In this document: positions 36,173 through 46,549 of the stretch, piece after piece | How the letters are laid out: each line of letters starts with the position of its first letter | Position numbering within the stretch: the stretch's first letter is position 1 | Assembly (NCBI GenBank): GCA_016745075.1 | Contig: JADGDD010000001.1 | Span: 1,303,125-1,367,124, forward strand | DNA: 64,000 bases | Reading direction: 5' to 3' | Source: Planctomycetota bacterium | Lineage (GTDB): Bacteria > Planctomycetota > UBA11346 | The notes under the pieces: generated by a model | Seen by the model: only the letters and a program-made list of their open reading frames with translations | Told to the model about the DNA's origin: nothing | Database searches by the model: none | Program-made: the position numbers and the translations under genes

Positions 36173-36573
36173 CAGAAAAGCAAGTTCATCGGGTGTAGAC
36201 ACTACTCTGCTGTCATCTGACTTCCAAGTGACGTACACATTAACATCGGGCTTCAACCTTCTGTTCATCGCGCTATGCACGGAACTGCGCATACGCCACC
36301 ACTTGGACCTCCGAAGTTCCAATGATAGACATATATGCATGAAACTGGTCTCGTGGCTCCGACTGGCTTTCAAAGCATTCGCTTATCACGCACTTTGAAA
36401 CATGGCGTTCCTCTTCACACTACAGAGCAGCACCTGTAAAACTGGATTTCGGAGCTCAATGTCCGTGCCTACACACGCCCATTACTAGTTTTCCTTACAA
36501 CACATACTATACAAGCAATGGGCATATCAGCCGTAGATCTTGCATTATCGACTGTTTTTGCCAGCATGTATCC

Positions 36574-36753
36574 ATGACTGACAAAGAAACCGTCGCTGAG
36601 CTTGTCTCCCACTTGCCTGATAACTGCACGCTAGAAGACATTGAATACCAAGTCCATGCGCTTAATGAAATCCGCCTTGGAGAGAAAGATATAGCCAACG
36701 GTAAGGTCAGCAGCCATTCGGATGTACTAGAAAGTCTTAAACATTGGCTATAG
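36574..36753 (+). CDS. Antitoxin-like small protein of a ParE-type module
   Basis: 59 residues. The pattern VAELVSHLPDNCTLEDIEYQ, then ALNEIRLGEKDIANGKVSSH and SDVLESLKHWL matches the common small antitoxin of ParE-type toxins (LP-D-x-T-x-E-D-I near the start, K-I-x-x-G-x-x-D in the middle, W-L at the end). The stop overlaps the start region of the toxin frame, as is usual for such operons. The antitoxin frame is intact although the toxin is broken. Confidence 0.65.
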   Translation: MTDKETVAELVSHLPDNCTLEDIEYQVHALNEIRLGEKDIANGKVSSHSDVLESLKHWL

Positions 36754-37058
36754 AGATTAAATGGGCTGAACGAGCAAGCCTGCCTTTAAAGAACGGCTTC
36801 AATATAGAGAAGCTCACGACTCCCTGATCAATGTTAAAAAAGTTGCATTCAGGGTTACAAAAGGCATTGAGTTCCTATCCTCTTTTCCAGAGTCAGGGCG
36901 TGCTTTCGTTTCGGATAGCGGTAAGAAATACTTTCAGTTTGTTATCCACAAGAAGTATAGACTCATTTACATGAATAGATGGAAACATTGTCTATATTGT
37001 AGTCTTTCTAGATGTACGCAATGAAACTGCGCTGCTGGACTTCTTAGAAGGTATTTGA
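36744..37058 (+). pseudogene. ParE/RelE-type toxin with two frameshifts
   Basis: Three frames together give a full ParE-like toxin. AIEIKWAERAS (from a TTG at 36744, overlapping the antitoxin stop) is followed after a shift near 36780 by FKERLQYREAHDSLINVKKV and FLSSFPESGRAF, then KKYRLIY. After a second shift near 36970 comes IDGNIVYIVVFLDVRNETAL, ending LLDFLEGI. The ParE hallmarks (FP-x-x-G-R, K-Y-R-L-I-Y, V-x-x-V-x-x-D-x-R) are all visible, so this was a real toxin gene that is now inactive. Confidence 0.75.
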
Positions 37059-37074
37059 AATACCCTCTCTTGTT

Positions 37075-37124
37075 GGCGTTCACTCGGGTGTTTTATAGTT
37101 TCAGTGCTAGTGTTCTTTTTGGGG
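37075..37124. repeat. Direct repeat, right copy
   Basis: Right-hand partner of the repeat at 36123-36172. It begins 16 bases after the toxin stop and ends 47 bases before the sialate esterase stop, so the pair brackets the toxin-antitoxin segment of about 900 bases. Confidence 0.45.
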
Positions 37125-37171
37125 TGACTGTGCCGCTTCCTTTCGCATAAGAAGAATCAATGGGGGTTCCG

Positions 37172-38824
37172 TTATTTTGAAGATAGGCGTAGGCCGAATC
37201 CTTTTGTTCTGAATGAGAGCAACGGAAGATCGTTGCTGTTATAGATGGTGAGTACGGGGTTTTTGTGGAATCCGTAATAAACGGCCTTGGGGTTATCTAC
37301 GCCGTCTTTCCAGACGGTGATGCGATTCCCTTTAATTGTCATGGATGCGTAGTGCATGGTTCCCGAACTGTCTTCTATGACAAAACCAGCATTGTCTCCC
37401 TCTTTTTTATCCTCTTTGTAGATAAGTCCGGTGCCTGTGTTTTTAATGGTGATAATAATTCGGCCTGCTTCAATAGTAGAGCTTTCGAAGAGTGGGTTTA
37501 ATAAGTCTGGCGCTGTATCGCCATAAACGGCAGAGCGTGCTGTCAGGGCGTAACGGTGACCAGCAATGTCTTTCGCCTCGTAATGGACGCCATTTTTTGC
37601 ATTAGCTGGTTCAAATTCTTCTGGAGTCATGGTGGTTGAATTGCCAAGGTCATTAAGGGCAACCATGCACGCTTTGCCTGCGGCAAATCCTTTTTCTTCT
37701 ATATTCTCAATATTCATCCAGTATTGCTCGTTTATTAAGTACGTATTTGCTGGGTCTGGAGTACCATTTTCTCGCGGGCCTAAGTTCGTTAGTGATCCAA
37801 CGATAAGCCAAAAATCATCGTTCCATTGCGTGCGCCAGTGATCAATCATTGCCTTGTATTTATTCGCATGTTCAATGTCTGATGAGCCACCCTCCCCACG
37901 ATGCCAAATCATTCCACGGCAGGTATATCCCTCAAGCGGACGAATCAAGCCGTTATATAAAACATGGGGTACATTATATTCATTCATGCCGACTGGATAA
38001 CGCGGGTGTTTTTTATTGCCAGCTACGACAGATGCTTGATACGCTTCTTTCCATTCTCGCAAGCCATTCCATAAACCGTCTTTGTCCGTCCATTTTTTTC
38101 GTATTTTTTTTGCAGCATGTTTATTGGCATGTTCTAAATCTTTTGGAGCACATTGTTCTAGAATTTCTTTCTGTATCCATGTGTGCGACCCCGTACCACT
38201 TACACAATGTTGAATAAGGCCAACCGGTACGTTTTGTGTCTCGAGTATTTCTTTGCCAAAAAAATACGGCAGAACACATGAATCAATGGTTGTTTGGGAG
38301 CTGTAGGCTTTCCACGCCACATCTTTTTGAACAGCAGGGTCTAGGTCCTGCTGTGGCTCTGCTGCGATTTCTATATTCAAATTAATAAAACGCATTAAGG
38401 GATGTTCTGCGTCTTTCATTTGCTGAGTCCGTTTGGTGTATCCATTTCGCTGGTCCACCTTGAAAGTGCGTGCCATATTTGATTGACCGCCAGCCATCCA
38501 CACTTCTCCCACAAGAATATCAGACAGAGTTATACTTTCATTTCCGCACTCTATAGACAAAGAGCGGCCTTCTGCACTAGCCTCCATCGCATCTAGCTGA
38601 ACCCGCCAGCAACCTGCGGCATCTGACACCGCTGTTTTGCGCTGGCCTGCAAATGAAAGCGACACCTCTTTTCCAGCTTCTGCCCAGCCCCATATCTGCA
38701 CTGATTTTTGTCGCTGCAAGACCATGTGATCTTGAAAGATAAATGCTGTTTTGAACTCTTGCGCCTGTATGCTTGAAAGGAAAACACACAACAGCACACA
38801 AACGTGAAAATACAGTAATTTCAT
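37172..38824 (-). CDS. Sialate O-acetylesterase-family carbohydrate esterase
   Basis: 550 residues from ATG 38824; the ATG three codons upstream lies directly on the AAAAGG and is less likely. The signal peptide is cut after SSIQA. An N-terminal beta domain (FIFQDHMVLQRQKSVQIWGW) precedes the SASA/SGNH domain with nucleophile Ser in MAGGQSNMA (about 115) and the later block CRGMIWHRGEGGS. The C-terminus is beta-rich. Such enzymes remove acetyl groups from sialic acid or from xylan- or pectin-type sugars. It lies 29 bases after the pair-3 propeller gene and is probably the last gene of the operon that begins near 51187. A secreted de-acetylating role fits the glycan context. Confidence 0.85.
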   Translation of the reverse strand: MKLLYFHVCVLLCVFLSSIQAQEFKTAFIFQDHMVLQRQKSVQIWGWAEAGKEVSLSFAGQRKTAVSDAAGCWRVQLDAMEASAEGRSLSIECGNESITLSDILVGEVWMAGGQSNMARTFKVDQRNGYTKRTQQMKDAEHPLMRFINLNIEIAAEPQQDLDPAVQKDVAWKAYSSQTTIDSCVLPYFFGKEILETQNVPVGLIQHCVSGTGSHTWIQKEILEQCAPKDLEHANKHAAKKIRKKWTDKDGLWNGLREWKEAYQASVVAGNKKHPRYPVGMNEYNVPHVLYNGLIRPLEGYTCRGMIWHRGEGGSSDIEHANKYKAMIDHWRTQWNDDFWLIVGSLTNLGPRENGTPDPANTYLINEQYWMNIENIEEKGFAAGKACMVALNDLGNSTTMTPEEFEPANAKNGVHYEAKDIAGHRYALTARSAVYGDTAPDLLNPLFESSTIEAGRIIITIKNTGTGLIYKEDKKEGDNAGFVIEDSSGTMHYASMTIKGNRITVWKDGVDNPKAVYYGFHKNPVLTIYNSNDLPLLSFRTKGFGLRLSSK

Positions 38825-38853
38825 AACTCTCATCCTTTTCTCTCAGAACTCAA

Positions 38854-40077
38854 TCAATGGACGGCAACAACATGCCCATCTGATGTGCCGATATAGATAA
38901 CGCCATCTTCGACCCACGGGCACGAATTGATTTCGCTCCATTTTTTCGTAAGTGGTGAAATTTTATGGTCCCATTTTTTCACTCCCGTTTTGGAGTCGAG
39001 AGCATACATATTACCATCATAAGATGTGAAATAGACCATCCCATCTTGTTTTGAAACGGAAGCGGAAGATCTAATCAATCCGTCTGCCTTGAATGTACTA
39101 ATGATATCAAGTGTTTCTGCATCATAGGTGTAAAAATACCCACTGTCACAACCCAGAAAGACTTTGCCGTCCCAAACCGTTGGTGATGCGTAAGACATAG
39201 CCCTTTCTTTTGCCGGTAAATGAGGCTCTATATATTTCAGAAGAGAGGTTCCGTCTTTTTTGAGTTCACCCCATGCGACAGCAGGGAAGCGAGGGTTTGT
39301 TCCAATCAATGCCACTGAAGCGCCATAGAACTTCCCATCAACTAATGCGGGTGTCGCACGGCAAAAGCTGAGAGTGATGTTAGACATTCTCAAGAAGAGC
39401 CCTGTTTCGACTGAAATAATAGGCACGTAATCCCCAGAAGGATTTAATCCAAACATATACTCCGCATTCATTGTAAGGCCTGCAGTTAGAGGAGTATACA
39501 TTTTTATTGAGCTATAAACCTCTTTTCCTGTTTCCATATCAAACCCAGACACGCCTTTAGCCGCTACCGAAAAAACCAAGCCATAGGCCACCGCAGGAGA
39601 GAAGCCAACCAGTTTACCGTTACTTTTTTTCGGTATCACCTTCCATTTCACCGTTCCATCCTTTGCGTTTACAGAATAAATATGGCCATCACACCCCACA
39701 AAATAAACGAAACCATCTGCGACACAGGCAGAGCTCACAACACCCGAGTACTCTTTGCTGGTCCCCTTCAGAATTGGAAGATTCCAGACTTCTTCTCCTG
39801 TATCTACATTAAGCGCAAAGAACCCTTTGTTTGACCCAACGTAAATAATGCCATCATATAAAACGGGAGAAGATAAGACGGTGTCCCCTACTTTAGTTCT
39901 CCATTTTTCGCCTGTTTTATCAGGAACACCTGTCGTGTCTATTGCTCCTGTTCTCGACAGACCAAAACGCCAACACCTCAGGCTCTCCACGGCCTTCGCT
40001 TCAAACACGTCGTCTTCTGCCTGAACAGCAGCAGTGCTAGCGAAAAGCATGGCTAACAGTACTAGTATTTTACTCAT
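38854..40077 (-). CDS. Secreted PQQ-like beta-propeller, pair 3
   Basis: 407 residues; signal peptide SKILVLLAMLFASTAAVQA. N-terminal signature CWRFGLSRTG, then propeller repeats such as GIIYVGSNKGFFALNVDTGE and GMVYFTSYDGNMYALDSKTG. No haem or dehydrogenase motif. It lies 11 bases after the SUMF1 gene of pair 3, with AAAGGG before the ATG. It is most similar to the pair-2 propeller, including the shared SEINSCPWVEDGV near the C-terminus. Confidence 0.87.
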   Translation of the reverse strand: MSKILVLLAMLFASTAAVQAEDDVFEAKAVESLRCWRFGLSRTGAIDTTGVPDKTGEKWRTKVGDTVLSSPVLYDGIIYVGSNKGFFALNVDTGEEVWNLPILKGTSKEYSGVVSSACVADGFVYFVGCDGHIYSVNAKDGTVKWKVIPKKSNGKLVGFSPAVAYGLVFSVAAKGVSGFDMETGKEVYSSIKMYTPLTAGLTMNAEYMFGLNPSGDYVPIISVETGLFLRMSNITLSFCRATPALVDGKFYGASVALIGTNPRFPAVAWGELKKDGTSLLKYIEPHLPAKERAMSYASPTVWDGKVFLGCDSGYFYTYDAETLDIISTFKADGLIRSSASVSKQDGMVYFTSYDGNMYALDSKTGVKKWDHKISPLTKKWSEINSCPWVEDGVIYIGTSDGHVVAVH

Positions 40078-40088
40078 CTTATATCCCT

Positions 40089-43000
40089 TTATTTTAATGG
40101 TTTCGTTCCGTCGTTAAACAACTCTGGCTTCATGTTGTTTATTTGTTTTGCAGACTTTAGTTCTTCTTTCCCGTCTTCAGGATGCGTTCCTGCTTCACAG
40201 CGAATAACTCTAAAGCCAAAATCTGGGTAATAAACATATCTATTTCTATCAAGTTGCCCCAGAATCAACTTCTTCCTGTCTACACTCTCATTTATCCAAG
40301 ACCCTCCCAAACAAAAATATCCCGGGTCACGGATTATTTTTTCTTCTCCAAAAACCAGCGTGATGTTCTCTTTTGGGTTATTGACATCCAAGGTATCAGG
40401 TCTTAGACCGCCATAAACCCTCCCCGTCTTACTGGACAGAGTCCATTCATTAACATTTCCAACGATATCATACAATCCAAACTCGTTGGCTTTTTTTGTC
40501 CCAACGGAATGAGTCCGTCCGCCAGAATTCAATGCCGTCCAGCTATAATCAGGATCTGTAGATATACATGTATCGGTTCCTCCGTTGAACATGTATTCAA
40601 ACTCGGCAAATGTAGGAAGGCGATATCCATCAGCATCCCATTTAATAAAGTACCAACTGTGAGGGGCATCATTTTTCATTCCCATATATTGCTCCATTTG
40701 AGGTTTTTTATCTGGGTCAAACATTTCTTTTGTAGACATTTTTATAGGACGATAGAGTTCGGCCTTACGCTTTACCTTTGTCTTTGCTTCATCCATATAA
40801 AAGAGCGGAGTCCTTCCTTCCATTTCAGAAAGAGCATTACACCAGACAATCATGTCAACCCACGTTATTTGAGTCACGGGCTCGTCTGTTTTATGGGGGT
40901 ATCCATAGTAATACATGCTTCCCATATCACCGTTTTTATTAAATTCATATCCATGAGCTTCCCCCCACTCTACAACTTTTTGCCACTTTGCATACGTCGT
41001 CTCATATCTTGCCGCATAAAAAGAGTTCACCTTTGCTTCTTTATTATTACCATACCTTTTAATGACTCCCTCCGGTATTTTAATAAGATCTAAGGCATTT
41101 TCTTTTTTGCCTGCTTGTGCAATGGCTTTTGTTCTTTCTTCTTTTTCAAAGGTCCAGCTTTTCGTAATTGGTTTGGGGTTGCTCAATTTCGGGTTTTGCA
41201 ATCCGGCTTTTCTGCGCACTAGGCGAATCCCTATATCCCCATTCCCGTCCCAAGGGGTATCTCCATATTTTGACAGGGATGATTCAGCGGGATTCGAAGC
41301 GTTCCGAAAACCTCCACCGAGAACTGTTACAGCGGAGTCAGCAGGATCATAAACATCACCATGAGTCCATACGAGTTCCCAGACATTACCGTCCATATCA
41401 TACATGCCATTTTCGTTCGCCGCACCTAAGCCAACCGCAACGGTCCCCTCTGACTGTTGATTCTTCTCATTATCTGAATCCTCTACCCCCTGACCTCTGG
41501 CCGCCTCCCATTCTGATACAGTTGGTAAACGATGCCCGTCGGCAGACCATTTAATATAGATCTTCGGAAGAACGACTTCCCACCACTTTGGACTTTCTTT
41601 GCACAATTTTCCCCAACCAGGATTCTTTACTTTTGTGGCTATGTGGTCCCCTCTAAACACCGTGTTACATTCAGGGTCTAAATAGTAGGCAGGTGTTTTT
41701 CCCTCATATTCCGATATGGTGTTGCAAAATGCCAAAGCATCATACCAACCAATGTTGGTAACTGGCTCATCCTGTGAATGCTCTTGTATTTTACCTTCTG
41801 GCAAATAAGTCATGCTTCCCATATCTGCATGCGCACGATAGACATAGCGTGCATCAAGGTGATAAAACGGTGCATTTCCCCATTTATGTATTTTCTTGTA
41901 TAAAGCATAAGGAACTTCACTGGTACTCATATAGAAGGAATCTGTTTCAGGAGTATTGATTTCCTTCATATCAATATGAACAGAACCCTGCTCTGGACGG
42001 TTAATAACGGCCTTTGCGCTTAAGCCGTACCATTTACAGTGCGCTTGTTGTCCTTTTGTTTTACTATCTTTTGCAAGATACCACCCTATGGCCTGAACAT
42101 CTTTGAATTCATGCTTTTCATATTTTGCTGTTTCATGGTCTAAATGAATTTCATATCCCTCAGGATAAAAATTTGACCACGTAGCTTCATTCGGGCTAAT
42201 CTGGCAAATGAAACCTTGAAGAATTGATTTATCTTTTCGCCGCCCAAACCCAGGACCTTTTGGCATATATTTCTTTGCCTGCTTGCCGTCCGATATATAC
42301 CATTGTTGCCCATCCTGTACAATAAACCGAGTATCATCCCATCCCAACCAGTATCCTCTTGCAGGTTGAGAGCTAATCACTGAGTCATCATCAAATGTGA
42401 CTGTATTGTTGATGTCATTAAGATTTAAGAAGTCCTCTTTTTTCCAGGACAGAACATAATAACCCTGCATCCAGCTTTTCGGATCCTTCGCATTTGGCAT
42501 TATATTTAACGGGTGGTCTTCCGCTCTTGGATCAAACCATGTATTTGAGTGGTCGGGGTTGATGCCCAACTCTGCAAATCCGCCGCCACGCCCCATCTTG
42601 CCCAATACTTTTTTCTTATCAGCAAATGTTAAATAACACGTTGCTCCTCCATATAATTTATAACTTTCTCTTTCCGGAAAAGTACCGCTAAAAGGCCATT
42701 GTGGAACGCCCATCGGATTCGTCATGCTCCAGGTGTACGAACGAACAATTTCACCCTCATCAATTGCACCATCACCATCAATATCGTAATCATAAAAAGA
42801 CTGTACCCCATTGGGGTCATCCTTAGATCTATGTGCAGGGCCATTTGCATTTCTCCAAGAACAGTAGCCGCCACTCCCTTCATGCCCTCCGGTATCATGG
42901 CGCGTCCATTTGCCACAGTAAGAGACGATTTGACTAGGATGCGGTTTAATCTCACCCTCTCCTCGCCTCGGGTGCCAGTTTTTTTTCTCATTCCATTTTG

Positions 43001-43160
43001 GGTATTCGTTCTTTAGGGTCTCTACAGTATCACATTGGATGACCCCATGTTCTGGGATAATAAATTCCTCTTCAAATGGATTGACACGCTCTTCAGCGTA
43101 CAAGCCCGAACTCATAATACCGACTGATGCCATAACTACGGCAAGTACATTATTTTTCAT
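40089..43160 (-). CDS. Secreted double-SUMF1 protein, pair 3
   Basis: 1023 residues; signal peptide cut near GLYAEE, then VNPFEEEFIIP as in copy 2. The N-terminal domain contains a textbook EF-hand loop, DIDGDGAIDEGE, with Ca ligands at positions 1, 3, 5 and 12. Two SUMF1 domains follow (about 400-660 and 700-985) with WSADGHRLPTVSEW, GNVWELVW, WDADGYRLPTFAEF and GNVNEWTL. The final domain has GGSW but no catalytic cysteines. The tail CEAGTHPEDG is shared with copy 2. AAGGAA precedes the ATG. It is downstream of the methyltransferase/propeller giant after 81 bases. Confidence 0.88.
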   Translation of the reverse strand: MKNNVLAVVMASVGIMSSGLYAEERVNPFEEEFIIPEHGVIQCDTVETLKNEYPKWNEKKNWHPRRGEGEIKPHPSQIVSYCGKWTRHDTGGHEGSGGYCSWRNANGPAHRSKDDPNGVQSFYDYDIDGDGAIDEGEIVRSYTWSMTNPMGVPQWPFSGTFPERESYKLYGGATCYLTFADKKKVLGKMGRGGGFAELGINPDHSNTWFDPRAEDHPLNIMPNAKDPKSWMQGYYVLSWKKEDFLNLNDINNTVTFDDDSVISSQPARGYWLGWDDTRFIVQDGQQWYISDGKQAKKYMPKGPGFGRRKDKSILQGFICQISPNEATWSNFYPEGYEIHLDHETAKYEKHEFKDVQAIGWYLAKDSKTKGQQAHCKWYGLSAKAVINRPEQGSVHIDMKEINTPETDSFYMSTSEVPYALYKKIHKWGNAPFYHLDARYVYRAHADMGSMTYLPEGKIQEHSQDEPVTNIGWYDALAFCNTISEYEGKTPAYYLDPECNTVFRGDHIATKVKNPGWGKLCKESPKWWEVVLPKIYIKWSADGHRLPTVSEWEAARGQGVEDSDNEKNQQSEGTVAVGLGAANENGMYDMDGNVWELVWTHGDVYDPADSAVTVLGGGFRNASNPAESSLSKYGDTPWDGNGDIGIRLVRRKAGLQNPKLSNPKPITKSWTFEKEERTKAIAQAGKKENALDLIKIPEGVIKRYGNNKEAKVNSFYAARYETTYAKWQKVVEWGEAHGYEFNKNGDMGSMYYYGYPHKTDEPVTQITWVDMIVWCNALSEMEGRTPLFYMDEAKTKVKRKAELYRPIKMSTKEMFDPDKKPQMEQYMGMKNDAPHSWYFIKWDADGYRLPTFAEFEYMFNGGTDTCISTDPDYSWTALNSGGRTHSVGTKKANEFGLYDIVGNVNEWTLSSKTGRVYGGLRPDTLDVNNPKENITLVFGEEKIIRDPGYFCLGGSWINESVDRKKLILGQLDRNRYVYYPDFGFRVIRCEAGTHPEDGKEELKSAKQINNMKPELFNDGTKPLK

Positions 43161-43241
43161 TTCTGTATTCCTTCTTGTTTGTCAGTTCTCTGAAATGCAT
43201 ACGCAACACGGGGCTTTCATGCGTAATTACACTAAAAGAGT

Positions 43242-46200
43242 TCATTGGATAGCTTCCTTCGCTATAGAAATTTTCAGCGGATAGCCACAGACACAAGATG
43301 TGCTCTGGTATTCTGGCATGAGCAGAACTCCCCCTACAGGTAAAATACTCACCCAGCATGTTGGCCGAGTAATCTTAGTTATTGCACTCGATTTTCCTTG
43401 AACGAAGTCATAGGTATAAATAGAAGAGTTTCGGTAAAACAGGTTGGTTGCAGAGGCAGTTCCGACACTACACCGGTATCCTTCTTCAATATAACTCACT
43501 TCTCCGTCACTTATTTGAAAGACTCCAATGTACCCGTAGTAACGCATCACAATTTTACCGTCAATGATGGTTGGGTGCATTAATGCTTGATTATGATTAC
43601 TTTCATTGCGCAAATAAGGGTTTCGGTTTTTATCTTCCACATCCCAATTGGTTTGTCCTGTAGATGGGTTCATGGATACTAACCGGTAGAAAACTGTCTT
43701 TTTATCAACAAACCATGATTCGGTTGTCAGCAATAAGTCATCTTTTTTACAGAGGAACAAAACATCCGTCGCTTTTGACGCAAATGGCTTCTCCCAGAGA
43801 ACTTTGCCACTCTTCAGGTCCAAAGAAACCAAGAAGAGATTTTTACGAATAACATCCAGTCCCAATGTTCCATCTATCTGTATGTCTGCCGCTGGGTTTC
43901 TTGTCTCATAAAAATACATCACATCACCATCTATGGTAATCGTGGAATTAACAACAAGCCCTTTGTGCGTCCATCTTTTTTCATGGCCTTTTTTATCATA
44001 CACGGAAACTTCTGTACTCACAACTGGGTGATTAAAGACAATTTCTTTTCTTACTTTATTTTGTCGATGGAATTGATCCCAGTTCCATCCTTTTGTTTTA
44101 CCTGGACCACATCTCGCCTTCACATTTTGATACGAAGCAATAATAAAGTCTTTGGAATATCCGACATACCCCCAGTCGCTCTCAGATGATTCAGTAACCA
44201 AGGTTTCTCGGGTTTCTCCGGTCGCCACATCCAATAACAGCAAACTATCTCCAGAAATAACATACACATATCTTTCATCAGCACAAATAGGGGCGGCTTG
44301 AAAAGGCATAAGTACTCGTGATGAGTGCGGGATTTCTTTTTCCCAGAGAATCGTACCGTTGTAGTTATCTACTGCCGTGATGTAATCTTTGCTGAAAACA
44401 AAGAGCAACCCATTGTAAGACACTGGGCCCATGGGAACCATGTGTCGGTTTATAATGCGCTCTGTTCCCGGCGGCCCATACCACGTTATATCGTATTTAC
44501 TTCCGCCGACTAACTCATCTTCACCATTTAAGGTATTGGCAGTATTAGCATAGAGGTGCCCCCAATTTCCAGCACCGGGCAATGCTCCTCGCACAAAAGA
44601 ATAAAACGACCCTTGTTCTTCCAATTGAGAAAATGAAGACTTCTGGCGTGCCACTAAGACACCTCCATAAGGGCGAATGAGTCTGTTGATTTCTTCTTCT
44701 GCCCAAGCGCTTTTGTCCTCAGCCATAACCACGATATTTGCAAACCAAGAAAGGTACTCTGAAAGCTTATCTGCAGAACAATGATGTATGGACATGGATG
44801 ATCCATACGCGTCATAGTCTTTTAATTCAGACTTGAGCATGTTCGCTTTTTCCAGATCACTTTCCAATCCGATTACATGAAAAGAGGATGTTGTTGCTAA
44901 TTCATAGAGCAGTTCAGCATGACCACCAGCATCTAAAACGAGACAAAAACCTTTCTTCCGTTCCGTCTGATCTAAAGCATAGGCCGCAAAAGGCTTCTCT
45001 GCCTGGGCTATCATAGCTGGCTTAACGGTCTCTACTGATGGAACCGAGGGGCCTTCTCCGAAACAGTACACTTTCCCTGTATCGGTGGCTGCAATGATAG
45101 CGCCATTTGCTATTGAAATATCCCACACTTCGCCATCAACTTTTTCTTCCCATACCTTCTCTCCACTTTGAAAATCGTAGGCGACTACTGCTCCATTACT
45201 CCCAATAATTACGGCATTGGCACATGCCTGCATATTCAGACTACTTTGAGAGACATTTTGTTTCCAGTTCATACAAGGAGGAATTTTAACCACGGTTCCT
45301 TTATCCTCTTGTAAAGGAAATCGTGCAGCCCAATAGTTTGGGTATTTTCTTTTCTCTTCCAGTACAGATTCCTGTAGAGACCGTTTGAATTCGTCTTTTT
45401 TTAAGGAAAATAGTGTCTGTCCATATAAACCATTTTCATCCTCATAACCATTCGGCATCTCCACCATTCTGCCTGAATCCATTACGCGTAAAAAGTAATA
45501 ACGATCTTTGGCACATATGAATTTATCTCCAAAAATACCGATACTTCTCCCACGCATTTTTGAATTGAATTTTTTACTTTGCTTATTCCACTTCTCAGTA
45601 TCAGTCAGAGTTGCTCGAAAAAAGTAGATACCGCTAAAAATAGGACCGTAAGCAACAACATCATCGCCCAGAGCAACAGCACCGACTCCACCGGTGCTTC
45701 TCCGGTAACGAAGTTTATCTGTATTTAACATGTTTCCCGTTTGAAGGTCAAATTCTACAGGAGAGGTATCTCCAGTAGGGATATACATCACATCTCCATC
45801 AATCATAATATGCCCTTGAAATGCTGTTGCGTAATCCTCATCCAATTCAGACTTCCACACGACACTACTGTCTGCCACATTGACTGCACAAACATACACT
45901 CCATTAGTCGGAAATAACCCCATAGCAAAATAGGCAATACCATCTTTCACCGTAACTCCGGTTCGGCATGGCCATTGCGAAGTAAAACGACCATTACCAA
46001 TACACCAACGTTGGCGATCCAACGGACTGTAGCGCCAGATCTCCTCTCCTGTATTCGCGTCCACACAGTAGGCAAAACCATCATCTGATCCAAATAATAT
46101 CCTACCATCGGCATACGTTGGTGATAAACGCACTGGAGCATTTGCGTAAAATGCCCATATTTCTTTTCCGCTGTTTTGATCAATACAACGTACACACGAT

Positions 46201-46508
46201 TCCATTGGCGAGTTGAAAAAAACTTTTTCATCAACACTTATTACCTGCGGTGAGTAGTCATATGTAATAGAAGGTCGACCTGGCTTCTTTACATAACTTT
46301 TTCTAAATAGAGGATTTGGCAAAGCATTATGAGAAACCCACTGTGTATTGAGTGGAAACTGCAACTCTTCTTCAACATAACCACGGCGCTGAACATCCCC
46401 ATTATGTGTTGGCCAATCTGCCGCATTAACGATTGAGCACATGATGAAGCAAAGGAAAAGCCCCTTCATGACTTCATGGGATACTGTGTGTATCTTTAGT
46501 TTATTCAT
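43242..46508 (-). CDS. Methyltransferase-fold/PQQ-propeller giant, central insert type
   Basis: 1088 residues from ATG 46508 (AAAGGG upstream; the 13-codon longer version has no SD). A signal-like segment ends near SIVNAAD. Propeller 1 (about 30-500; GRILFGSDDGFAYCVDANTG) is followed by a Rossmann/methyltransferase-like domain (about 525-640; KGFCLVLDAGGHAELLYELA, then FHVIGLESD and LIRPYGGVLVAR), then propeller 2 (about 660-1088). The end, ITRPTCWVSILPVGGVLLMP, matches the partial protein at the window edge. In the giant at 22393 the insert is N-terminal instead. It lies between the GH-A-like gene (41 bases) and pair 3. Confidence 0.8.
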   Translation of the reverse strand: MNKLKIHTVSHEVMKGLFLCFIMCSIVNAADWPTHNGDVQRRGYVEEELQFPLNTQWVSHNALPNPLFRKSYVKKPGRPSITYDYSPQVISVDEKVFFNSPMESCVRCIDQNSGKEIWAFYANAPVRLSPTYADGRILFGSDDGFAYCVDANTGEEIWRYSPLDRQRWCIGNGRFTSQWPCRTGVTVKDGIAYFAMGLFPTNGVYVCAVNVADSSVVWKSELDEDYATAFQGHIMIDGDVMYIPTGDTSPVEFDLQTGNMLNTDKLRYRRSTGGVGAVALGDDVVAYGPIFSGIYFFRATLTDTEKWNKQSKKFNSKMRGRSIGIFGDKFICAKDRYYFLRVMDSGRMVEMPNGYEDENGLYGQTLFSLKKDEFKRSLQESVLEEKRKYPNYWAARFPLQEDKGTVVKIPPCMNWKQNVSQSSLNMQACANAVIIGSNGAVVAYDFQSGEKVWEEKVDGEVWDISIANGAIIAATDTGKVYCFGEGPSVPSVETVKPAMIAQAEKPFAAYALDQTERKKGFCLVLDAGGHAELLYELATTSSFHVIGLESDLEKANMLKSELKDYDAYGSSMSIHHCSADKLSEYLSWFANIVVMAEDKSAWAEEEINRLIRPYGGVLVARQKSSFSQLEEQGSFYSFVRGALPGAGNWGHLYANTANTLNGEDELVGGSKYDITWYGPPGTERIINRHMVPMGPVSYNGLLFVFSKDYITAVDNYNGTILWEKEIPHSSRVLMPFQAAPICADERYVYVISGDSLLLLDVATGETRETLVTESSESDWGYVGYSKDFIIASYQNVKARCGPGKTKGWNWDQFHRQNKVRKEIVFNHPVVSTEVSVYDKKGHEKRWTHKGLVVNSTITIDGDVMYFYETRNPAADIQIDGTLGLDVIRKNLFLVSLDLKSGKVLWEKPFASKATDVLFLCKKDDLLLTTESWFVDKKTVFYRLVSMNPSTGQTNWDVEDKNRNPYLRNESNHNQALMHPTIIDGKIVMRYYGYIGVFQISDGEVSYIEEGYRCSVGTASATNLFYRNSSIYTYDFVQGKSSAITKITRPTCWVSILPVGGVLLMPEYQSTSCVCGYPLKISIAKEAIQ

Positions 46509-46549
46509 TGTTATACCCTTTATTTTGGCGAACCCAGCAACGGACATTC

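Noticed and set aside
36140-36373. A minus-strand frame of 77 codons after the REP-like element
   Set aside because: No SD, no family resemblance, and its end lies inside the direct repeat; treated as non-coding.
36123-37124. Integron gene cassette with attC sites
   Set aside because: The repeats do not contain the paired RYYYAAC/GTTRRRY cores and no integrase is present.
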